From: JBAYNW01 sp041678605
GTDB taxonomy: Bacteria > Cyanobacteriota > Vampirovibrionia > Gastranaerophilales > Gastranaerophilaceae
DNA length: 11,493 nucleotides
Reading direction: 5' to 3'
Assembly (NCBI GenBank): GCA_041678605.1
Contig: JBAYNW010000042.1
Coordinates: 1 to 11,493, forward strand
The notes below the pieces were generated by a model. The model was not told the origin of the DNA, did no database searches, and saw nothing but the letters and a program-made list of their open reading frames with translations. Positions 5,673-11,493 of this stretch are shown piece by piece (the first letter of the stretch is position 1; each line of letters opens with the position of its first letter). The position numbers and the translations under genes are program-made.

Positions 5673-8036
5673 TTAATAATCAGGCTCGCAGATATCCTTT
5701 GTTAATTCCAACAGCCGGTCGCAGCTGGTTAGAATACTGTTCAAATATTCTAGCTGTTTATCCCGCTCAAGGTTAAATTCGGATAAGATGTTGGAAGTTT
5801 TTATTATATTATCCACCGGCTCTTTAATCCCCCTCTTGACTTTTTCAATAATATTTACTTTTGAGTGCAAAGCTTCCTGCGTCTGCATGTAAAGTTCCGC
5901 ATGGTATAATGCTATTCCCGCCTGAGCACATATATTTCTAATTCTGTTAATATCTTCAACTGCCAATTCACAAATTTTCTGTGTAAATTCAATACAAAAA
6001 TATCCCAGGATTTTTCCTTCGTATAAAACGGGAAAACTGTAGCTTGATTTAACATTGGCTTCTTCATATAAAGCGACAAATTCAGAATTTTTGAAAGTTT
6101 TTCCAATATACTCTTTCCAATTCGGAACAAGCAGCTCTCTTTTCTCAGTTAGCGGCTGAATGTGTCCTCCCATAATTGGACCCGACAAATCATAATTCAC
6201 AAAGCTTTTTTCTTCAGAGCTTGATAAATATTCCGAATGCGAACCTACGGGGCTATATTGATTTGTTATATAATCAAATTCAGAAAAGAAAACTCTGTCA
6301 GCTTTAAAATATTTTCCGATATTTTTTACAAAAAGACTTTTTATTGTTTTTTTGTCCAGAGTGCTTCTCAATATTTCTATCATAGTTCGGCTGATTCTTT
6401 CCCTTTCTGCCTGAAGCTGAATTTTTTCATACAATTTTGCTTGATGAAGTGCCAGTGCTATCTGATTTGCAATCAGATTTAGGAAATTAATTTCATCTTC
6501 GCCTATATCGGACTGCTCCTCAACGTAGTGTAATCCCAGACTGCCAAGAAATTCCCCTGAATAATAAAGTGGGAAAACCAGAGCCGAGCGAACTTTATAT
6601 TTTTCAATTGCTTTTTTTTCGACTTCGAAGCTGCCCTCGTTAAAATCTATTTTTTCTTCACCCAACTGAACTCTTTCCTTGTTCATAATAAGGCTCTTGC
6701 CTTTTTTAAATTCTTCGGTTAAGTGAGGAATATTCTCATTTAAATTAACTCCCTTATAACTGAGAACGTTATCTGAGGATAAATATTCTTCATCAATAAT
6801 TAAAAATTTATCTCTGGTTTTGTCATATTCCATGATAAAACATCTGTCTGCATTTAGGGCTTTGCCGATTGTGCCTACAATTTTTTGCTTTGTTTCATCA
6901 ACATCAAGAGAATTTCTTATAGCTTCAGTTATACTCCTTATTAATGTTTCTCTTCTGGCAAGTTTCTGAGTCGCTTTATATAATCTTGCTTGATGAATAG
7001 CTATTGATACTTGATTTGCAATAAATTTTATCAACTTTATTTCGTTTTTATCTATAAAATGTTCTTTAATATATTGAATAGAAACCGTTCCGAGCAGCTC
7101 TTTATTGTAGAATAATGGTAAAGCAATAGCCGAAGTTACTTTAAATTTTTCAATGGCCTCCCTTTCAATGTCAAATTTGTAATTATTTGCATTCAGAAAA
7201 ATTTCTTTATTATTAATAATTAAAGATTCACCCCTTTTCAAGGCTTCGATAAAATGAGGCAATTCCTTATTTGCATCGGTTCCTTTAAATTTCATTACAT
7301 CATCAGATGATAAATACTCATCGCTTATTAAGGAAAACTTATCTTCTTTTTTGTCGTATTCCGCAATAAAACATCTATCCGCATTTAAATTTTTGCCAAC
7401 AGTATTAACAATTATTTTTTTTACTTTATTTATATCAAGAGTACTCCGGATTGCTCCGGTTACGCTTCGCAATAATGCCTCTTGTCTGTTTATCTTTTTC
7501 AATTCGTAATTTTTATTTGCCATTTCTGAAATTCCGTTGGCAACAACAAATAACAATTGTGCGGCGTCTTCAATTTTTTCTTTTGGAATGACATTTATTT
7601 TTCTTAAATCTTTTATATATTTTTCACCTTCCTTAATTCCAAGTTTTTTGGCCACTTTTTTAAAATGTTCTTCATCCGGCTTTTCTAAAGAAAATTGGCC
7701 GCCCAAAATTGACGCAATATGTTTTCCTTCAACCATAATCGGAACAGCAAAATGGGTTAAACCTGCATGACAGGAATAAATGACGGGCTTACCATTTTTG
7801 GCAGCCAACTTTCCGCCCTCAATGTCGCATTCAATGCATTTTTTGGCACCTGATTCATTTGCCCTTATGTGTTTTGCACAAAAATCAGTAAAATTATCGG
7901 GTTTTGTTATCGGGCCGTTATCGTCTACCATAAGACTTGCAATGCCAATAGTTCTTGCAAAATTATTCTGCAATTCCTGCAAAAATTTTACATTTACTAA
8001 ATCAGATAAAATTATTTTTCCTTGTTTGTTGAACAT
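5673..8036 (-). CDS. PocR-GAF-GAF-GAF sensor with degenerate HisKA helix
   Basis: A 787-residue cytoplasmic sensor with no membrane segment. Residues about 8-175 form a PocR ligand-binding domain (IASLMVDDNG; C53, C67-x2-C70, SCHAGL at 88-93; VEGKHIASILGGQ), a PAS-related fold that binds small molecules. Three tandem GAF domains follow (about 188-355, 364-537, 549-716), each with a related entry helix (IRSTLD / IRNSLD / LRSTLD), ADR-[CV]-F and YLSS. The tail (about 725-785) aligns with a HisKA dimerisation hairpin: VKRGIKEPVDNIIKTSNIL fits the pattern S-H-E-I-R-T-P-L-x-x-I-I-G, but R735 replaces the phosphorylated His and no ATPase domain follows. The natural stop is 8 bases from a convergent gene, so kinase activity is not expected. 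The ATG lies 5 bases after the stop of the MlaA-hydrolase gene and lacks a good ribosome site, which points to translational coupling. Confidence 0.9.
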   Translation of the reverse strand: MFNKQGKIILSDLVNVKFLQELQNNFARTIGIASLMVDDNGPITKPDNFTDFCAKHIRANESGAKKCIECDIEGGKLAAKNGKPVIYSCHAGLTHFAVPIMVEGKHIASILGGQFSLEKPDEEHFKKVAKKLGIKEGEKYIKDLRKINVIPKEKIEDAAQLLFVVANGISEMANKNYELKKINRQEALLRSVTGAIRSTLDINKVKKIIVNTVGKNLNADRCFIAEYDKKEDKFSLISDEYLSSDDVMKFKGTDANKELPHFIEALKRGESLIINNKEIFLNANNYKFDIEREAIEKFKVTSAIALPLFYNKELLGTVSIQYIKEHFIDKNEIKLIKFIANQVSIAIHQARLYKATQKLARRETLIRSITEAIRNSLDVDETKQKIVGTIGKALNADRCFIMEYDKTRDKFLIIDEEYLSSDNVLSYKGVNLNENIPHLTEEFKKGKSLIMNKERVQLGEEKIDFNEGSFEVEKKAIEKYKVRSALVFPLYYSGEFLGSLGLHYVEEQSDIGEDEINFLNLIANQIALALHQAKLYEKIQLQAERERISRTMIEILRSTLDKKTIKSLFVKNIGKYFKADRVFFSEFDYITNQYSPVGSHSEYLSSSEEKSFVNYDLSGPIMGGHIQPLTEKRELLVPNWKEYIGKTFKNSEFVALYEEANVKSSYSFPVLYEGKILGYFCIEFTQKICELAVEDINRIRNICAQAGIALYHAELYMQTQEALHSKVNIIEKVKRGIKEPVDNIIKTSNILSEFNLERDKQLEYLNSILTSCDRLLELTKDICEPDY

Positions 8037-8041
8037 TTATA

Positions 8042-10054
8042 TTACAAACCGCCCTTCGATGTATCATTTTGGACTTCGGCATCTTTGTCGAGTTTGATAT
8101 CTTTTTTAAATTCATCAAGAAATTCTTTTCGGTATAAAAATCCCAGATGGGAACCGTTGCTAAGGAAGAAAGATTTATTGCCGGATTGTTTTTTTAACCA
8201 GATTAATTGTTCCGGATTTACAAAATAATCGTCAATTGATTGATATATCTTATAATTTTTGCTTTTTTGCAAAAAATCGGCCAGAGAATATAAACTTGTA
8301 TCGTAATAAAATTTTTCAGGCGTTTTATTCCGGCAGTCAAAAAGATATTTTTGGCTGTAGTCATAAAAACTCATCCTGTTAATTTTTTCATCTAAATTAC
8401 TTTTTCTGGACCTCGACCCATTTTTAATGGCGAAAACCACATCCGATAATTTTTGTTTCATAATAAAGCCGGATATCAATTTGGCTTCGTCATCGGTAAA
8501 CGGCAAGTTCTGAACCTCGTCTCCGGGCTTTTCATCAGAAATCTTTTTATATGTGTTTACTGTTTTTTCCGCTGTAATTGCTGCTCTCAATTTTATATCC
8601 GACGGGTCATTTTTCCAATTTTGAGAATATTTGTCAACCTGTTTTAGTGCAAAAAACAGCTCAATCGGCGGGCTTACGGAAATATATTTTGAAATGTTTA
8701 AAGTATTGTCATTTTCCTCCTGTCCGGCAACAAAAAGTGCCGTTAAAGCTCCAAATGAAGTTCCCACAATAATTTTTTTATCAAATTTGCATCCTTTTTT
8801 ACTTTCGAGGTCATTAAGTATTTTAGAAGTGACTATTCTCAAATGACTCGCATCCTCATAAGGTAAACCGGGCCTGTAACCTTCCGGCATGCTTTTTACA
8901 AATTCCCACTGAAAAGCACTACCTTGAATTACAACGGAATAACCTTCTTCATAAAGAATCTTTGTGATAACGGTCGAATGTTCCGAGGTAATTCCCTCAC
9001 CGATTGACGGGTAAATTATAGCCAATGGCGCCGTTCTGTTGTTTTGTAATATATACCTGTATCGGTAATTCGGGCGGGATTTGTCTACATTGATTTCTGC
9101 GGTTTTGATTTTTTTCTCAAAATTTCTGTTCCAAACCGACAAATCCGACCACATTGATTTTTTTGGATTTTGCTCACGAAACATCGCCGTACGCATAGAA
9201 TCTATCATGGGACTTTGAGGATTGTAGTTTTTAAGTTCAAGGTCAGGTTTTAAGCATGGGCTGATTAAGGTGTTGCTGATTTTGATAATATTTTGTGCAG
9301 CAGTTTTTTCTCTAAATACTTCTTCTCTGTCAAGGTTTTCGTTTTTAATATATTTTGTAATTCCGTCAATTTGTCTTGCAATTTCGTACGGATCAGCGTA
9401 GGTTTCGTCTATTTTTTTAAAAATGGGCTGAATATATGTCGTATTATTTACGGAAAATACCGCATTAGCTATTCCGCCGGCAAGCGGTATATAAGAAAAA
9501 GGTCTTAATGGATAATCCAGCAGTTGCCCGACGAGGTCTCTTATATTTCCCCGTACAATTGGTAAAACCAAGTACGGGCCTTGTTTGATTTTGTAATGGG
9601 CAAGGACTTGTTCCATATCTTCCTGTCGGGGTTCAATTTTGAACCGATTTTTCGCAGGGTCGTACAGCCCGCCCAGTCCAAGTGTTGTATTTGTTAAAAA
9701 CCTGAGAGCTTCCTGCCGTGAGGCTTTAAAATCCTTTTGAAGCACACAGCCCACAAATCTTACAGGGAAATTGATATTATTATAAGCGTTTTTTAGTCTG
9801 TCCATACCGTATTTGGGTAAAATAGAAGCCCAAACAATATTAACCGGACGCAGGATGTATCTATTTAACTTTAAATTAAATACAAAAAGTTTCCTGTTGA
9901 ATTTTTCACACTTATCCTTGCCTGTAAATTCGTAAGCATAATCAGGATACTTGTTATTTAATTCAATGTCTTCTACTGCAAAAGATATGCTGCCTAAATA
10001 TAAGTTCAAAAAAAATATGGCAGCAAAAATTAACAGGGGCTTATTTTTAAGCAT
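8042..10054 (-). CDS. MlaA/VacJ-like domain fused to an alpha/beta hydrolase
   Basis: A 670-residue exported protein. The ATG at 10054 is preferred over that at 10075 because GAGAGAGGT lies just upstream and the signal peptide then starts properly. Residues 1-26 form a signal peptide ending SFA; there is no lipobox Cys, unlike classic MlaA lipoproteins. Residues about 40-250 match MlaA, the outer-membrane protein that extracts misplaced phospholipid: EKFNRKLFVFN, RYILRPV, TNTTLGLGGLYDPA (121-134), GPYLVLPIVRG (159-169). A linker leads to an alpha/beta hydrolase (about 340-645): LAIIYPSIGEG, nucleophile elbow GTSFG (S433), acid D608 or D609 in SIDDYF, and base H636 in NGSHLGF. So one polypeptide may lift and hydrolyse a lipid or ester; the substrate is unknown. 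It is the first gene of an operon with the PocR-GAF gene. No other mla genes are in the window. Confidence 0.9.
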   Translation of the reverse strand: MLKNKPLLIFAAIFFLNLYLGSISFAVEDIELNNKYPDYAYEFTGKDKCEKFNRKLFVFNLKLNRYILRPVNIVWASILPKYGMDRLKNAYNNINFPVRFVGCVLQKDFKASRQEALRFLTNTTLGLGGLYDPAKNRFKIEPRQEDMEQVLAHYKIKQGPYLVLPIVRGNIRDLVGQLLDYPLRPFSYIPLAGGIANAVFSVNNTTYIQPIFKKIDETYADPYEIARQIDGITKYIKNENLDREEVFREKTAAQNIIKISNTLISPCLKPDLELKNYNPQSPMIDSMRTAMFREQNPKKSMWSDLSVWNRNFEKKIKTAEINVDKSRPNYRYRYILQNNRTAPLAIIYPSIGEGITSEHSTVITKILYEEGYSVVIQGSAFQWEFVKSMPEGYRPGLPYEDASHLRIVTSKILNDLESKKGCKFDKKIIVGTSFGALTALFVAGQEENDNTLNISKYISVSPPIELFFALKQVDKYSQNWKNDPSDIKLRAAITAEKTVNTYKKISDEKPGDEVQNLPFTDDEAKLISGFIMKQKLSDVVFAIKNGSRSRKSNLDEKINRMSFYDYSQKYLFDCRNKTPEKFYYDTSLYSLADFLQKSKNYKIYQSIDDYFVNPEQLIWLKKQSGNKSFFLSNGSHLGFLYRKEFLDEFKKDIKLDKDAEVQNDTSKGGL

Positions 10055-10137
10055 AATTACCTCTCTCCTCTGCATATATTTTTATAATGAAGGGAGGCAA
10101 AATGTATTACTCAAGTGGAGATAATAAATGGTTAAAT

Positions 10138-10166
10138 AAAAAAACTGTCAGATGTGGTTCCGACAG
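10138..10166 (-). terminator. Intrinsic terminator of tRNA-Ser
   Basis: On the minus strand arms 10159-10166 and 10145-10152 pair over 8 positions (CTGTC core, one mismatch) around a 6-base loop and are followed by seven T residues (10144-10138). It begins about 95 bases after the tRNA 3' end and shields the downstream MlaA-hydrolase gene, which must have its own promoter in 10055-10137 (candidate TATATG near 10071-10076 with TTTGCC 17 bases before). Confidence 0.8.
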
Positions 10167-10261
10167 CAATATTACCTAAAAAGTTTTTATTTGTTTTGCT
10201 TTAGTATTAATCGGGGCAGAATGCCTAAAGTTTTTTGGTTTATTTTTTACAAAAAAGAAAC

Positions 10262-10350
10262 CGGAGAAGCCGGGATTCGAACCCGGGATGCAGATTACTC
10301 CACATAACACCTTAGCAGGGTGCCGCCTTCAGCCACTCGGCCACTTCTCC
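10262..10350 (-). tRNA. tRNA-Ser(GCU)
   Basis: Reads AGC and AGU codons. The 7-bp acceptor stem GGAGAAG / CTTCTCC is perfect, with discriminator G (10262), as usual for tRNA-Ser. The anticodon loop CTGCTAA gives GCU (complement at 10314-10316). A long variable arm lies between the anticodon and T arms, and the T loop GGTTCGAATCC is standard. The CCA end is not encoded; the next bases are GTTT, so a CCA-adding enzyme is needed. A terminator follows at 10138-10166. Confidence 0.97.
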
Positions 10351-10573
10351 ATTAGCCGTAGCCCGAACGTGTCTTAGAAAACCGTTTTCGGATTACACTT
10401 TTATCGTAGTGAGGATATAAAATCGCTCGCTGTTAACAATATTCGTAGTAAAGAAAGTTCAATTTGCTCACAATTTGAGCGTATTTCTATCATATCATAA
10501 ATTCTCAGAAAAAAAACAGTTTTTTTATTTTTATTAGAGCGTATAATTAATATGTAAAAAGGAGTAAAAAAAA
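10351..10573. promoter_or_regulatory. Divergent spacer, tRNA-Ser / thiG
   Basis: It holds the tRNA promoter (minus) and the thiG promoter (plus). For thiG a consensus TATAAT at 10542-10547 lies 26 bases before the ATG, preceded by a T-rich stretch and no clear -35. GCTCA at 10466-10470 pairs with TGAGC as a small hairpin. I looked for the conserved parts of a TPP riboswitch (CTGAGA and a GGATAAT-type element) and saw none. No coding potential. Confidence 0.5.
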
Positions 10574-11347
10574 ATGACATTAAAAATAGCAGACAAAGAG
10601 TTTTCATCAAGATTTATGATTGGAACAGGCAAATATTCTGATTTTGAAATAATGGAAAAGGCCCACAGGGCAAGCGGAGCAGAAATTGTCACGGTTGCGA
10701 TAAGAAGGGTAGATTCGGGTGCAACTGGCCACGTCGGGCTGATGGACCACATTGATTTGAATAAATACTGGATTTTGCCCAATACCGCCGGCTGTGCTAC
10801 GGCCGAAGAAGCTATCAGAATTGCTCATTTAAGTAAGGCAATGGGAATTAACAACTGGATTAAGCTGGAAGTCATCCCTGACCCGAAATATTTGCTTCCT
10901 GACCCGATTGCGACTTTTGAAGCCGCCAAAATTCTTGTGGAAGAAGGTTTTGTCGTTTTGCCTTACATCAATGCCGATCCGATTTTGGCGAAAAGATTGG
11001 AAGAAATCGGTTGTGCGACAGTAATGCCTTTGGCTTCGCCGATAGGTTCAGGACAGGGCGTCAGAACGCTCGACAACATAAAGGTTATTATTGAGAACGC
11101 AAACATTCCCGTAATCGTTGATGCGGGGCTGGGAACGCCCTCAGACGCCGCTATTGCAATGGAAAATGGTGCTTCTGCGTGTCTTTTGAACACAGCGGTT
11201 GCACTTGCTCAGGACCCTGAAAAAATGGCATTGGCGTTTAAGCTGGGTATTGAAGCCGGCCGTGCGGCCTATGAGGCAGGAAGAATTCCCGTTAAGGAAT
11301 ACGCAAGTGCATCTTCACCACTTGTTGGGGTTGTGGGTAAATCATAA
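10574..11347 (+). CDS. thiG: Thiazole synthase ThiG
   Basis: ThiG joins deoxyxylulose 5-phosphate, dehydroglycine and ThiS-thiocarboxylate to make the thiazole phosphate of thiamine in the cytoplasm. The 257-residue TIM-barrel protein is full length. Signatures: FMIGTGKYSD (14-23), VTVAIRRVD (39-47), LPNTAGCATAEEA (68-80), NNWIKLEVIPDP (93-104) whose K97 is the Schiff-base lysine, VLPYINADPILA, MPLASPIGSGQG, VDAGLGTPSDAA, and the C-terminal A-S-A-S-S-P-L-x-G. GGAG lies about 10 bases before the ATG, and AT-rich DNA with TATAAT lies upstream. No thiS, thiF, thiH, thiO or thiE is next to it, so the gene appears to stand alone, and thiamine genes must be elsewhere if the pathway is complete. Repeat DNA follows the stop directly. 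Confidence 0.97.
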   Translation: MTLKIADKEFSSRFMIGTGKYSDFEIMEKAHRASGAEIVTVAIRRVDSGATGHVGLMDHIDLNKYWILPNTAGCATAEEAIRIAHLSKAMGINNWIKLEVIPDPKYLLPDPIATFEAAKILVEEGFVVLPYINADPILAKRLEEIGCATVMPLASPIGSGQGVRTLDNIKVIIENANIPVIVDAGLGTPSDAAIAMENGASACLLNTAVALAQDPEKMALAFKLGIEAGRAAYEAGRIPVKEYASASSPLVGVVGKS

Positions 11348-11348
11348 T

Positions 11349-11404
11349 CGTCATTGCGAGAAATGAGAAGGAGGCTGTCTAAAAAGTCCCCTCGTCATCC
11401 CGAA
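11349..11404. repeat. Fragments of dispersed CGTCAT-type intergenic repeats
   Basis: CGTCATTGCGAG (11349-11360) starts 1 base after the thiG stop, and CGTCATCCCGAA is at 11393-11404. Both are signatures I associate with dispersed intergenic repeats in many low-GC diderm genomes, and both share the CGTCAT start of the minus-strand element at 70-94. Copies elsewhere in the genome would be needed for proof. Confidence 0.4.
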
Positions 11405-11493
11405 ACATGAATTATCAGTTTTAAAATGGATTGTCCTTAATTCGGGATCTCACGTGTGTGATGCCGAATTAAGGACAATCTAAGAGGAGCCGA
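11371..11493. mobile_element. Possible insertion-sequence or MITE end (partial)
   Basis: GAGGCTGTCTAAAAAGTC (11371-11388) resembles the terminal inverted repeats of several insertion-sequence families, and it is followed by repeat DNA with a long palindrome that runs to the window edge. No transposase reading frame is present in the 120 visible bases, so the element may be a short non-coding derivative or continue beyond the window. The family is not assigned. Confidence 0.3.
11429..11480. repeat. Long near-perfect inverted repeat (hairpin)
   Basis: A perfect 17-bp inverted repeat (11429-11445 with 11464-11480) continues inward after one mismatch with 3 bp, another mismatch and 3 bp, closing on a 2-base loop. 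This is a 52-base hairpin with only two mismatches. There is no T tract, so it is not a standard terminator for thiG. The outer DNA holds a competing pair, ATCCCGAA (11397-11404) with TTCGGGAT (11441-11448), which uses part of the same left arm. Confidence 0.8.

Noticed and set aside
10102..10179. A 25-codon plus-strand ORF with an excellent GGGAGG ribosome site and TATAAT upstream
   Set aside because: Its middle coincides with the minus-strand tRNA terminator hairpin and A/T tract, the peptide has no recognisable character, and the purine-rich site is equally explained by the MlaA gene leader. Kept only as a weak possibility.
10351..10573. TPP riboswitch before thiG
   Set aside because: The conserved thi-box elements are absent and the only hairpin is a 5-bp stem in AT-rich DNA.

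Overview
The window comes from a low-GC, diderm-type bacterium. An outer-membrane MlaA/VacJ homologue implies an outer membrane, the tRNA gene does not encode its CCA end, glutamine synthetase is the GSI-alpha type, and intergenic DNA is rich in A/T tracts and dispersed palindromes. The N-terminus of the 4428 gene (short polar stretch, then N-F-G-G) and the overall gene content remind me of gut Melainabacteria/Vampirovibrionia (Gastranaerophilales). That is an inference from general familiarity, not a demonstrated placement.

Layout. 1-179: a dispersed palindrome and an intrinsic terminator. 180-1022 (minus): two small, His/Asn/Gly-rich paralogues of unknown function, sharing an H-R-G-E-I plus His-cluster motif and a C-terminal G-L-F-G, probably one operon. 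1185-4075 (minus): nagZ (peptidoglycan recycling), a zinc-ribbon protein, and glnA (ammonium assimilation). The spacers hold several hairpins and a promoter placed so that nagZ mRNA may be leaderless. 4428-5664 (plus): a protein with a DAYRH / MDLxNN signature found in toxin-associated domains, then a multi-pass membrane protein with His pairs and a Cys/His-rich tail. 5673-10054 (minus): a tight two-gene unit encoding an MlaA-alpha/beta-hydrolase fusion followed, after 5 bases, by a PocR-GAF-GAF-GAF protein ending in a degenerate histidine-kinase dimerisation helix. 10138-10350 (minus): tRNA-Ser(GCU) with its terminator. 10574-11347 (plus): thiG (thiamine thiazole synthesis). 11348-11493: repeat DNA with a long hairpin and a possible insertion-sequence end.

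How the genes may work together. Most are housekeeping singles. The most unusual unit is the two-gene operon: a secreted protein fusing an outer-membrane phospholipid-extraction module to a serine hydrolase, translationally coupled to a cytoplasmic small-molecule sensor that has lost kinase chemistry. A plausible but untested reading is an envelope-lipid salvage or remodelling activity paired with a ligand sensor. The second candidate for novelty is the His-rich paralogue pair at the left end.
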